Source: Gymnorhina tibicen (taxonomy: Eukaryota > Chordata > Aves > Passeriformes > Artamidae). From it: DNA of 64,000 nt. Positions 51,326-63,589 of this stretch are shown here, one piece after another. Position numbers and translations under genes: made by a program. The notes under the pieces were generated by a model, which was not told the DNA's origin, did no database searches, and saw nothing but the letters and a program-made list of their open reading frames with translations. The stretch is from the NCBI GenBank assembly GCA_013399875.1, contig VXAZ01007626.1:558001-622000 (forward strand), read 5' to 3'. The first letter of the stretch is position 1, and each line of letters starts with the position of its first letter.

Positions 51326-54300
51326 AGTTAGCGAGAAGGCAGTAAGGCCTTGCTGTAGCTTGAGCAGAGTTTCCTTACTCTGTGAAGGCTGAAGGGATGG
51401 TGGTGATGGGATTTTTGATGTTAAAATCCATTCTAATTCAAATGTGGTGTTTGAGAAAATGTGGTTTTTAGTGATACCAAGGCCTCTCTGCTTTAGCACT
51501 GGTTCATGTGCCAGCAAGGCCATAGGTTAGTGGAGAAAGAATTTCAGCTGATGCTCATTACTGCAGTGCTACAGCTCATTTCTTCCCACCTTCTATAAGA
51601 AAGAAATGCAAAAAACTTAATCTGCTTTTTCCAAGCTGTCAAAAAACCTACTCTTCCTGTTTTGTTTGGCTTTGGTTTTTTTTGTAAAAGCCCAGAAGTA
51701 TTTATTGCCTCTAAAACACATACTCAGAGAAAGGGAAGAAGTGTGCTAGTGGAATGGCTGTCCCACTGTGATCTGTGACAGTTTCGGGCATCCTGGAGGA
51801 AGGGTGAAATAAGCCGAGGGTGTCCCACAGGCTGTCCTGGCCAGCAAAGAGAGAAACCGAGGCTGCTGATACATGCTGGATGACAACTGCCTGCCTCTGT
51901 ATGGCTTAACTCAAGCAAGCTCAGAAATGTGGGCCATGGTAAGCTTAAAGGCACCAGCACAAGGCTGAAGGACAGAGCTACAGCTGGACAGTAGACAAAA
52001 GCCCAGGAGGTGAACAAGAAGAATGAGCATCTTGGACACACAGACAGGACAGGTCTGTTCACCAGGCAAGGATTTTTTCATCTTGTCTTCTCAATGCGCT
52101 TGGAAAGGACTATAATAAAATAGAAGTGGGACCAGGAAAGATAGGTGGAAGGAAAGAGATTAATTTAGGAGAAATAATCTTTTTTTAGGGCATTTAGACA
52201 ATTCTGAGCTATCCCGACTGATTGAACCCGAGTGATTTAATACTGGTTTTTTCTCAGCATCATCTGGTCAAGTCATGTGTAGCGTTTCATTTGGCACTGG
52301 TAAAAAAAATACAGAATCTAACAAGCTCATATTTTGTTATGAAAATCAGCACCACCAACAGCTCTCGGTTTCTAGTTCTGGCCCTTTTGAGTCCATTATA
52401 ACCATGATAAACACTGCACAGCCTTTTGTGTGAACCTTGACAGGGGAGGGGGTGACTCATGGCAATTTTATGCCACAATGCCATATCACAGCAACAGAAT
52501 CGGATGAGTAATCTCAGATCTTGCCTTCAGGCAGTTTACTGGCTTATCTCACAGATCTCACTGCAACAAAATGTCAATGTTTTAATACCTTTGACATTTC
52601 TTTAGCTTCAAGAGACAATAATGAATCTTTCTTGGTTACTTACTAAGAGGAGATTATATCAGCAAAAGCAGCTAATACTTCTTATCCGAAGAGACAATAT
52701 TGGAAATAATCTCTTTTTTTTCACTAAATGTAAGAGTAACCAGCATTAAATAAAAGCCTTTTGATTAACTAAAGTCATCAAAGACCCCTCAAATAGATTC
52801 AGTTTCAAGCAGTGACTAAATAGATTTAATTCCTAGGAACCATCCAAGCACCTCAGGTGGATCCTGCCTTTTCTGTTCCTCCAGACATGTACACTCAAGG
52901 AAAGGCTGCCTGTAAAGCACAAGGCAGAACATGGCAGTGCTCAAGGCTTGGTAAGCAAGTCTTACCACAGCTGATGCCTTCTGCCATAAGCTGGCACAGC
53001 TCTATTCAGCTTGTGGCCTGCACAGACACCTTCTAAGGAACAGGAACAAATAGAGCCTGGTGGGAATTAGCATATTTCATCAAGTTTCTGAAGGGTGAAG
53101 GCAGAGGACTAAGCTGCCAAGGAAAGGAAGATGATGTCTGTGGTTTAGACCTGCTTGGAAAAGCTGATATGAAGTTTATAAATAGCTATGGTGATGCAGA
53201 TGCTCCTTACTTGTAAAAAGGTAGATGCTGCTCTGAAGCCATACAGATCTGTAGGACAAAAGACACATATCTAACACTTCCAGTGAAGGGTGGTCTTGCT
53301 CTTTGAAGAGCCCTGTCAGGCAGCAATCTCATATGTTATCTGCCATTCAGCATGTGTTCTCTGGCTCAAACAGGGCACCTACACCAGGGCTGTACAGATG
53401 GGTGCTTGCATGGGGATGTTCCACCTTATCAAGCAGATGCTTGCTTATGCAGCTGCTTCAGCATTTTCAGTTCAGGTAAGGAGGTGTTTGATCATTTTGG
53501 ATGCCATGAAAGGGTAAGATGCACCTTGAAATTGCACTGCTCAAGATATCATGAAGAACATGGGGCATTTTCAAATTTATTTTCAGGTTTCCTGCAGTCC
53601 AACAAAAGGCTTTTCGCAGAAGCTGGCCAGCCAAGTTCCAGGGACAAAGCAATGTAGCTGAGTTAGCACACAGCTGTGCTATAAACCAGATGTAGCACTG
53701 AGCTGATGTATATGATATATTGTGATATATGCTCCTTCTGGATCTTCCAGTTTAGTCAGGATCAGTTTGAAAGGAAGAAGGATTCACAGCAAAGGCATTA
53801 TCTAAAAATCTGAGGAGTGCAAAGCAGTAGGAGCTTGACAAGTAAAGGACCCTGAAACATCTTCAGGTCTAGTGAGATCAACAGTATACATCCTCAGATT
53901 CACCACAGCTGTACCACTGAACAGCTTTGCAGCTTGTGAGGAATGCTGCTTCACACTGGCAAAGTTCTGTCAGATGGTGATATTTTCCCTGCCCAGGATT
54001 AGGTTCTTAGCTAGCTGGCTTAGCACTGCGTGGGAGGCTCAGTGAGGTTTCACGCATGTCCCATATGCTGCTCTTCCTCTGTAACCACTCAGGTCTGAAA
54101 ATCTGCCTGAAAACAAAGTGAACAGCAGCCCTTGTCCTGCTAAGGACTGCCTATTTCCATTCAGAGGCCATGTTTCTGTGTGAAGCATCCCTGCTGGGGC
54201 TGCTTTGTGACAGTTTCTCTGGTCTTATTAATTTTTCTGGTATTCTTCATCATTGTGAGCTAAATAGTCAACAGCTATCTTAGAGGGAAGAGGGGAGTCC

Positions 54301-57300
54301 CGCAGCAGATAGGACTTAAAGCTCCTAAATTAGGAAGGGAGAGAGGTGCATTGGTAGCACTCTGTAGCTCCTGAAGCGTCACCTTCCCTTTCTGGTGCTC
54401 ACTTAAAGGCTTTGCTGAATACAAGTGCATGGTACTATTCTCTCTGCTTTGCTTTCTGCCAAGTAGGTAGGCTTCTTTTAATGTGGTTTACTTCCAAATG
54501 CACAAAAAAACCAACCAAACAAAAAAAGAAAGTGTGTTTTCTGCATGAGCTGGCATTTTTTTCTACAGCATCTTTTGAGATACCAGGAAATATGTGAGAA
54601 GAAAAATTTTCCTTTTAAGTTGTCTCACTATTGCTTATGGTCAGAAAATGACACACTTGGGAAGTAAAAATGTATGCTTTCTACAGTTTTTGTTGAAATA
54701 CTAGTGCAATAGTTCACTCCAAGATGAAAAATGAGCAATGGAATAGATTAAATGAATCTTCTCTCAAAGATAATTTTAATGACAATGTGATTCTCTGCAA
54801 GGAAAAACGTTTTTGCTTTTCTTTTGTAAGAGATTCAAATAGAAAAAATAAATTACATTTCGTATCCCGTTCTCTTTAAGGTGATTGAATAGGAGGATGT
54901 TTTTAATTACGACAAAAATCTCCATGTTAATAGTCTTGATTAAAGGGGCTTTTAAATAGCTTATCTGCCTGGCTACATTCCATCCTAAAGCTCTGTAGAG
55001 GAAGATGTCTTTCATGTTGAATTTAAATGCTTATTATCCCTTTGAAGTCTGCCAGTCCACTTATTTGAAATATTATTCTTCCCTTCCAGCCTGTGGAGTC
55101 AGCTCACCAAGAGATTTTGGTAATGTCACTCTCTGGGGAACTGCGCTGGCTTATTTGAACCTTGAGGTAGCAGCTGGGGCTGGTATTTCAAAGCTTGCTG
55201 TGACCTCCTGCCTCATTTCAGGGCCAGCCCTACAGCAGGGACATGCAACATCTATATGGATCCATCACCTGGAATAATGAAGCCTTGATCTTACCTGTGG
55301 ACCTTCTATGACAATAACCACTGATAGCTAATGAATAGAGGTCTCAGTTAAAGACTGATTTACCCCTCTGGTACCTACCTCCTACCCTGTGGGAGGGGAA
55401 AAGGAGGCAAGATGGGCAGGTCCCTGAAAAACCATGCCTAGATGTGAATGTGAATTACATCTGGAGAAGAGGTTTTCTAAAAATCTTCCCACTCTTTTTC
55501 CCCCGATAACCACTGTAAATGTTGTTTTAACTTCACTTTCTACTTTCTTTTGCCACACACTGAAAGCAAAGCCGTGTGCAGTGTAGGTGGAGTCCCTGTA
55601 CATGGCTGCATCCAGGAACACTTTTTACTCACCTGCAACACAGTTCAGGCATCTGACAAGGTCAGGTTAGGTGAGCAGCTCCCCTGAAGGATACACAGCT
55701 GCACTAACAGGGACTGCAGGTGCTTGCGTGTGTTAGGAAACGATGCAGCCTGCTCACCCCTCTCGCCAGCAAAAGCAATGACTCTGGTCATGGATAAGGA
55801 ATGATACAGTCCCCCGTGGCCGATCACTCCTCTACTGCCTGGTCATGGAGGTTTGAGGAACTAATCTGTAAAAAGGGACTGATGTAAGCAGATGGGAATC
55901 GTTATTCCCACAAATAATGGGACACAAAGCCGAAGGTTTGGTCCCCTGCACAGCTCCTGAATGGCCATCCTATTTGCTCCTCCTGGTAAGCGGAGAAGTG
56001 AAAGCACTTGACAAATGGATCAAAATACTCTTGCTCTTGTCTGTACAAGCGTCATACCTAGCAAAGGTTTCTCTGTAGGTGTCTTATACTGGAAGGGTAT
56101 GGACTTTGCTATTTCTGCTGGCCCAGCAGCACACCTGATGAGCTGGAGCTGGCAGACAAGTGTGCTGCTGCCTGTCACAGCTCTGCACACACAGAGGAAG
56201 TTCTGTCTGCAAAGGTCTAGAAGTAAAAGTGAGTGGGCTTCCAGGGGAAGAGCAACCAGGACTGAAGGGGAAAGTTTGGGGTAAGAGAAGGTGCTGAGAG
56301 TTTACAAAGAGCACCCCACATCTGTTCGGGCCCTCTGTCAGCCCCTTCTTGGCTCGGGTACTTCTCAAACCCTCCTAGAATAGGAACAAATAGAAGGAAA
56401 GCAGCACAAGGAAATGAGACTCCTGGTGATAGAAGACAACCACTGAAGAAAATGGAAAGTGATGTGAGCATCAATTGTTCAAACAAGGAAGCACAAGAAA
56501 TGTTTATTTTTGCAGTTCTGCCTACGTGCTTGTTAAGCTAGTGCTTATTGACACAGCCTGCATTGTCCATGTGAGCATCCCTCAGGCCCATGGCCAGCTG
56601 TCTTGCTAAATGTTTTACATGCAATACCTGTAACAGCATTCCTTTGTGGAATGGGGCAGGATGACTCTCTTTATTAAAACTACAGTGCTGTGGAAGAGCT
56701 GGAAGAGCTCCATTTTCCCCCCGAAGATGAAATGTTCCCTTATGAGAAACGCAAAATGCTACTGGTTCTCTTCTTTAACATAACCAGAAAAGTAAAGTAA
56801 AATAGTCTTCTACCAGGAAATTGTGACTTTGCTTAGCTGTAGTTCTGAAGGTCAATTTCATAAGCACGGAGACACAACTGGAAGGACGCATGCAAGTCTT
56901 TAAATATAAGTGGTTAAGTATGCTTTTGACAGTTGTCCCCAAAGCAGAGCTCAAATAGAAAAGAGAAGATAAAAATAAACATTGCTCAACCCTTTCATTC
57001 ATTACAGGCTGTCAAATGGGACAGGTGCTGTGGAAAAACCCATGTGTGACTGTGTCATTAGAAGTTGAGTCATCATGCGAGGGCAGGGAGAGGGGTGGTG
57101 GGGCTGGGGTGACTGCGGCAGCCTTAACTTTAGCATGGACTGATCTTCAGTCTGACCTTCAGTTCAGCTGGTCAGAAGCAGGAGTTTCTTGTGTTTTGAG
57201 AACTTTCTTCAAACAGAGAATGAAAAGTAAAAATTTCCCATGCATAAAAACTAAGCAAAGTATCCAAACTTCCTTTTCTGATGCTGTTAAAATCCTTGGA

Positions 57301-57310
57301 TATGGCAAAC

Positions 57311-57336
57311 AAAATAAATATAAATATAAATATAAT
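57311..57336. repeat. (AAATAT)n short microsatellite
   Basis: Four to five imperfect AAATAT units within an A-rich stretch. Confidence 0.8.
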
Positions 57337-58422
57337 AAGAACAGTTGATGACAATATGATGCCATGAGTTTGAGAAAATGGTAGAATTAAGGAAGAATTC
57401 TGATTCCCTAAAGAAAATGAGAAAACTGAAATCTTGTTCTTGACTTTCATTTTGAAAATACTAACAATATTAATACTTCACTACGAATTAGAGTTCTGAT
57501 GAGTTTGAGGTTTTTTCTTTGTGTTGTTTTAGCAAACATGAATGCTTCTAAAAATACCCCAACTAAATGCTGAGACATTTCATGAGAAGCATTGTTTACT
57601 ATGGATGGAAAAAGCTGTGCTGTTTTGCAACCCCTAGTGCCACACACCATTAACTCTGTCCTTGAGGGGTGCCCGGAGCTGGGACTACAGCAGCATCCGG
57701 TCCTGCCTGACAGTTACCACTTTGCCTGGAGCCTGCACAATTAAATCACATCACCTCCTCAACCAGCTGCACACTCTATCCACCTGCAATGTCTCCCTTC
57801 AGCATGTGGCCAGGGCACAAAAGCCTAAGGGAGTGGACAACAAACTAATTTCTCGTGGGTATGTCCAGAGGAATACCCAGAGGGCAGATTTAAAATATCT
57901 CTATCACACAGTAAATACTGTTTAACTGCTCTTTCTATGTCTGGGTTCAGGGTTTGTGCTCATCAACTCTCATGGAGAAAAATGTTGTTGTCCCAGTGTG
58001 ACCTGAGCTTGCTAAAGCTGTTGGGTGCCAACTCAGCAGCACTGTGACTGCCTGTGAGGAGTGGCAAGAAAGCCTCTGTTTAGTGCTCTTTTGCTCTCCA
58101 CTGCTACATTTTTGGGTGGTTGACATATGTGAATATTTCACAATGGCAGGGAGAGGGCTCTGTGTACATGTGGGAGAACCAGCTGCCGGAATAGGGGAGC
58201 TTGTGTTTCTCCCCAAGTACCAGATTGATGTCTGGATTTTTCCCCCTGTTTTCTTTTTTTCCAACTGATGAGCAATGTTTTCAGTAAATGCTTAGAGACT
58301 GTTTTCCTGTCTCAAATTGGCATAGCAACAGCATCAGAACAAAACTCAAAAGCATCATCTTAATGACACACTGAAATGGCTTCAGAATTCATAACATGCT
58401 CTCATTTATTTGAAGTGTAAGG

Positions 58423-58470
58423 GAAGGGACTATTGCACAGCGTGGGGAAGGGGCTGTTGCACAGCATGGG
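58423..58470. repeat. Tandem duplication, 24 bp x 2
   Basis: GAAGGGACTATTGCACAGCG plus TGGG is followed immediately by GAAGGGGCTGTTGCACAGCA plus TGGG, three differences in 24 bases. Confidence 0.85.
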
Positions 58471-59689
58471 CCGTTGGAAACCTTTCCTCCAGGCACATAT
58501 TGACTGCCAAATGAAGATAAGCCAGTTAAATACTTATTTTTAATTAGTTTTATCCTTGTAAACGTTTGTATGAAAAACACTGAATTAACCTTAGGATATA
58601 TTACATACCTGCACGGTAGAAACAAGAAAATAAGTTCAGTATTCTTTACGGCTTGGGTCACATGAAGATCTTAACTAGAAAATCCTGACCATCTACCAAT
58701 GCTACAATTTTTTCAGTTAGTAGAGAAAAGAGGTGTAAGAGTGGCTAGAGATCCCCAACTTCTCCTCAAACAACCCTCAAATACGATGTTTTTATCCCCA
58801 CACTAAATGGTATAAGTGTTTCTGAATCTTGTCTTTTGCACAATGTTTAGCTCTGTTCAATAACACTGTTTCATTAACATTCCTGTATTCTAGAATCTCT
58901 GGATAAATAAACCACACTGAACTCTCACTTCATTGACTGTGTGAGGAGTAAACCTGACTTTGCTAATTTAAATATTAGTAGCAACTTACATAAATCACAA
59001 TATTAAAAATGTCTCTCTTTTTAACAGAGTTTACAAGCAATTCAAAACAATATATGCAGACTCCCCAAAGCTGTATGTTGTCATACCAACTGCAGATGTA
59101 TGGGATCTTTTCTACATCAGAGTAACTTGTTCTATGTTTAGTTCATCCCTGCATCCGTGGTTCAAAGACTCCTATGCACCTCGAGGATGTTACCAAAGCC
59201 TGCAGTGAGGCTGAAATGTATAACTTCTCTCCATTAGTGTGGATTTCTTTGGTACTCAAAGCCCTTGGTGTAACAGATTTTCCTGTGTTTTAATGCGAAC
59301 AAAAGAACAGATTTTTTAAAGTCAGCGAAGCCACTTGTGCACTGGACTGGCTTCCCCAGCTATGGTCGTGCCTGTAGATAATGACATGCAAGGAGGGAAG
59401 CTTGAGACAAAAACTGGAATTTGAGCTGGAATTTCCCTTCCTCGCTGTGTAACTCACCCTACCGCCCCAGAAGCCTTTTCCTTGCTATTGCTTAAGAACT
59501 GAGAAGTCTGACTTACAGTCCCACAAGAGTTCCAGTCATTTGCGTGTGCACCTTGTTCAGTCCATCACTCTTACGGCTGATGGCTCTCGCAGATCAGTTT
59601 GCATGCATCCAAGGGATGGTAAAAGGCAGGGATGCGCAGGGATGACCCCGGCTGCCTCAAGCTCCCCTGACTGGCTCTAAGGGGCTCCC

Positions 59690-60120
59690 CGGGCAGCATC
59701 CCCTCCATCCCGCTCCTGCCGGCAGAGAGAGAAAAGCCCCGTTTCCCGTCTTGCCGCCTTGATTGGGTGTATGTTTTTCGGGGACCTGGCCGTCCTTCGG
59801 TGCCTTGGTGCCGCTCGGCGGCGGGCGGGTGCCACTGCCAGCCCCGGAGCTCTGCGGGACCCGGCCGGCGGCGGGGCTCGGGGGCAGCGCGGCTCCGGGG
59901 GAGATGCCCCGGCACAGGGGCCGGGCGGCCGGCCCGGGAAGCGCCTGGCACCATCTCTCCCGGCCGCATCGTCCCCAGCGTAAACCGGCTGTCTCCTGGG
60001 GACACTCACCTCTGTCTCCTCGATTTCTTCTCTCTCGTCCGCCCCTCCTTCCCCCTTTCCTCAAAAACACCCCAAAGCTGTACTTGCCGCTGTAACGCAA
60101 CGCGTTATTGCGTTTGCGGG
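59690..60120. promoter_or_regulatory. CpG island, probable promoter
   Basis: This is the only CpG-dense, GC-rich stretch in the window. It includes GCTCGGCGGCGGGCGGGTGC, CCGGCCGGCGGCGGGGCTCG and GGGCCGGGCGGCCGGCCCGG. It ends near AACGCAACGCGTTATTGCGT. CpG islands mark vertebrate promoters. The direction is uncertain. The best downstream splice site is on the minus strand (GACAGAG|GTGAGTGTC, last exon base 60010), which favours leftward transcription, possibly of a non-coding or 5'-UTR first exon. No TATA box or convincing start codon identified. Frames across it on both strands are GC-bias artefacts. Confidence 0.7.
60010..60120 (-). ncRNA. Candidate leftward first exon (5' UTR or non-coding)
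   Basis: On the minus strand, the CpG-rich sequence running from the island edge to 60010 ends in a consensus donor (GACAGAG|GTGAGT). A short reading through it is basic (KYSFGVFLRKGGRRGGRERR), with no known family and no supported start codon, so a UTR or lncRNA exon is more likely than coding. The 5' end given is arbitrary. Confidence 0.25.
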
Positions 60121-60555
60121 GGAGAGAGAGAAAGCACCTGTCCTGCAGCCCAAGCCCAAAAATTAGTGTAGAGAGCGCTGGGTGTATTTGGGCAGGGGAG
60201 CAGCAGCACCAGGAGCAGCAGGGGGTGACCGGGATGCTCCATCCCAAAACCAGACGTGGGGCATGCTCCCAGAGCCTGGGGGCTGCTCTTCACCTGCGGG
60301 AAAGAGAAAACTGCCCTAACCCCGGAATTTTTCCCTGGGTTGTTTGAAACAAAGCATACACTCCCGTAGCCTTTTTCCAGGAGGGGCCAAGGCCTGTGTC
60401 CCCTAGGATCCCCTGGCTGAAGATGCCTCGCCCAGGACATACAGAAAGCACCTTCACTGCAGAGGAGTGAACCAAAAGGAGCTTCTGTGCTGCTTTCTCT
60501 CACCCACTTATATTCACCTAGAAAATAACGGCAGGACTACTACTACTACTACTAC

Positions 60556-60604
<49 letters not shown>

Positions 60605-62613
60605 TTGACTCAGAGATTATTGTATTTGGACTGGGGAAAGGCTGTTTTAAATGGTTATTTTCCAACAGGCAAACTTACAGGACTTTTATTGTAACTCTTC
60701 AGATGAAGTCTCATGAGGGAACAGGGTTTTCTCTCTTTCCTCCCCCCCCATTTCTGAATTCTTAACTAATTAGGATAAAATGACATTGTCACATGTGGAA
60801 TTAATTAAATTCTGTCCATGCTACTTAAACTCTTTAAAACATTTCTACCTAAATGAGCTCTTTGCTAATACAAGCTGAATTTTTCTGTTCTCCAAGCCAA
60901 TTTTTGCACAGTAAATGGTATTTATGCACAGGGAGGCCTCAATATAATACCCTTTGCTGTGAGTTCTAATAAAAGGCTGCTCTGCTTTGGCTCCTTATTA
61001 GGATAACACTATAAATAACCTCTTTGTAATGAGGACTTTTTTAAAAAAATGTGAAACATTTTGCTCCAGAACCTCCTGGGGCACATTGTGCCACCATCTG
61101 GTAGATCTGGCTTTCAGGGTAGGTATACCTTCCAGAACTGCATTCCAGCTGAGGTAGCAAAGAGTGCCAGAAGGTAAAAAAAATGCAGTCTTGGGAGAAA
61201 AGTTATAAACTACCTGATGTAAACCAACACACAAACACACGTAAATACACAAACAAACAAAAAAAAAAGCTGCAGTTATAGTATACCTTGGGAAGGGTCC
61301 ATAGTGCTTACTGAAGCAAAACTCATGCTGATTTAGTGTCTAAAGCTGCTGGATTTAGTCTTTAGATTGATGGATGTTATGCTTGTGCAAAAGAGCTCAG
61401 AGACATTGCTTTTTTCCCTACATTAGATTAATTTTATAGAAAGAGTGCTGTTGAGGGCAGTAATGGCTGCGAAGGCATGATCACTCTAGAAGCAAGACCA
61501 GACACATAACACAGTGGCAGCAGAAAATGAAAAATTCACCAGTGCTGAGTAAAAGATGATGTAATGATCTAATGCAGTTTTTATTTGGATGATAGCATAT
61601 TTAGAGTTTATATTTTCCTGCCTTTGTCCAGAAGATCTGAAGCAATACCATGCCTCCAAAAAGCTCACTCATCTCTTTCATGAGCCCCTTTCAGAAATAG
61701 CACACATCCTTTTCCTTTGTAATGCTTTGGTTTTTCTAAGGCAGTCACTTAGTTTTCACTTTTCTCATAGGAATGTACTTCATCTATTGGCATTTGACGT
61801 ATTTTCCATCATCAGTCTGTTTTGTACACTGTGAAAAGGCTCTGCTTGCAAGAAATTCCTAGCATATTTTCTCCCATGTCTTAGTCTGAGTAACTAACAC
61901 CATAAGCGTGTTTCTGTAGAGTCCCAGGTGGTTAACTAGAGCTTGGGATAAATGACTACTAATGAAAACATATGATTCAACAATTTCTCAATTTATTGTT
62001 GTTTAATAAAGGAAAGCCCAAGATAAATTACTTGTAGAGTAGATACATTCCCCATATTGAACAAGATTGTTGTAAGAGTTTGAGAAAACTGCATATGAAT
62101 TACAAACTCTGGTTCAGGTTACTACAGATTTACTGTAAGAAAACTGCTGTCTCAGTTGTTTTCTCAGTCAGCATTGATGGATACATACTAATTTTTCAGT
62201 ACATGTTGATTGGGTGGAAATGACATGGGGAACTAAACAAGATTTTTTTTCTGAATGTCTGTTCTATAAACTATGACTTATCCCTGAAACTTTAATTTCT
62301 AGTCCAAGGCCCCAAAAAGCATGAGCCTTCAGGGGAAAGGTGTACTTTGAATGACAAAAACAGCCAAGAAAGAAGGCATGGTGGGCCTCTAGGATAGGCT
62401 GGGGATAAATCTGGTCTCCAGTCCTGGGAAGACACGCACAGACTGAGTGCTACCATCACAGAATTGCCCAAGCTAGAGCAATTAATTATCCAAAGAATTT
62501 GACTGCCAGATTCCCCTGAGGCAGGAGGAGATGGTTACAAGAAGAGGTGGAAATGCCCACATCTCTAATTCAGTAAAAGCAAGAGGACTCCTGCTGTCAG
62601 AGGACGGCAATAC
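60121..62613. other. No gene recognised; AT-rich, partly regulatory-looking
   Basis: Includes the ACT/ATT microsatellite, followed by an AT-rich block (about 60750-61010) with several ATTA/TAAT cores. No exon with paired splice signals and a convincing frame. Confidence 0.4.
60536..60604. repeat. Compound (ACT)7(ATT)16 trinucleotide microsatellite
   Basis: Seven ACT units pass directly into about sixteen pure ATT units. The long uninterrupted ATT run is likely polymorphic in length. Confidence 0.97.
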
Positions 62614-62859
62614 CTTCCAACCTGTGGTTCTCACACTGCTTGTGTCGTCTCTAAGAAAGGCGTTACAAGCACATGCAAGCTGAGAAATACGGCGTTCAGA
62701 AAGGTCAGGCGTTTGAGGGTTAAGGCTGCTCATGCAATTGCAGTTTGGGCTCCTTCTGCTAATGCTTTTTTTGACGACAACCTCAATTACTTGATCAGAT
62801 AAGGATCTTTCCTGCAGTACTGCTGGCAGTGCTGTTAGTTGCAGTGTAGCCCTTTCTGT
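62614..62859 (-). CDS. Probable internal coding exon of a second, minus-strand gene
   Basis: On the minus strand, CTTCTGTTTTCACCAG is followed by 82 open codons and the donor TTGGAAG|GTATTG. The frame starts TERATLQLTALPAVLQERSL, continues SDQVIEVVVKKSISRRSP and ends DDTSSVRTTGWK. The segment carries six or more CpGs in 246 bases, against a CpG-poor background. It is phase 0 at both ends and joins in frame to the candidate exon at 63376-63589. I do not recognise the protein. An alternative donor (CACAG|GTTGGA) is possible. Confidence 0.4.
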
Positions 62860-63375
62860 CTGGTGAAAACAGAAGGTATTCATTAGAGCTCCACCTGTCT
62901 CAATGTGATGTTGAGCAACCCGTTTTTGTGATAGGGACAACCTTCAGGCAAGCACAAAAGGTTCTACTAAGCAACAAAAAATTCAGGAGTGTTTTAGTCT
63001 TAATTTTTAAGGATTTACTGGGAGGAAGGTCAGTCTCTTAGCCATATCTTCACTTTAGAAAATCAGTGCAGCTCCACTGTAATCACAGACAGTTATCTCA
63101 GCTGCCAGATTTAAAATGATAGGTGTCATGTAGGCACAAACAATACATGACAAATATCCTAAGTGTTTACAATAACTGTGAAGCATTGCCCATATCACAG
63201 CGAGCTAAAGCCTGTTCCCAGGGAGGAAAAACCAGCATGCAGCTGACAGCTGCTCCCTCGCTGAGCAAATGCTTCTTCACAGGCACCACAACCCTCAGCT
63301 AGCTATTTCAAAAAGGGAGACAGGGGGCCTTCATCAGCGTTGATTATTGCCAGAAAGAATAAGCTCCAGCCTTAC

Positions 63376-63589
63376 TTTCCTGTTAGCCTGATTTATAAGG
63401 GCTTTTCTATTGCCATTTGTTTGCTTGTTTTCCACTGGCCTGCTAAAGTTTTCCAAGCTCAGTGATGTAGGAAGAAGGGACTCAGTATTTCGCAGTTGAG
63501 CTTGCTGTTGCTTTCCTACAGCTTTTTCCATATGCTGTGTGGAACATGTTGAATTTGCATGCACTTGGAATTTTTTTCGCAACTTATCT
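63376..63589 (-). CDS. Probable coding exon of the second, minus-strand gene
   Basis: A minus-strand open segment includes MEKAVGKQQQAQLRNTES, LLPTSLSLENFSRPVENK and QTNGNRKALINQANRK. It ends at a good donor (GAAA|GTAAGG) in phase 0. The 5' boundary is uncertain: GCCATGCAG at 63590 or CCACACAG just before the His-Met-Glu are possible acceptors, or the Met could be a start. Composition is Gln/Asn/Ser-rich and probably disordered. Reading on past the donor gives a stop after about a dozen codons. Joining to 62859 keeps the frame. Confidence 0.35.

Larger units (their letters stand above)
51326..59689. other. No gene recognised
   Basis: Non-repetitive sequence with only short frames. It contains an AAATAT-rich microsatellite at 57311-57336 and a 24-bp duplication at 58423-58470. 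Isolated minus-strand donor-like sequences (for example CCACAG|GTAAGA near 55288) have no convincing coding partner. Confidence 0.4.

Noticed and set aside
51067..51392. Short frames at 51.1-51.4 kb.
   Set aside because: They overlap a truncated CR1 3' end, which is non-coding.
59657..60247. Minus-strand 196-codon frame and several plus-strand frames across the CpG island.
   Set aside because: Long frames on both strands are expected from GC bias. None shows a domain, and a strong splice donor interrupts the minus frame.
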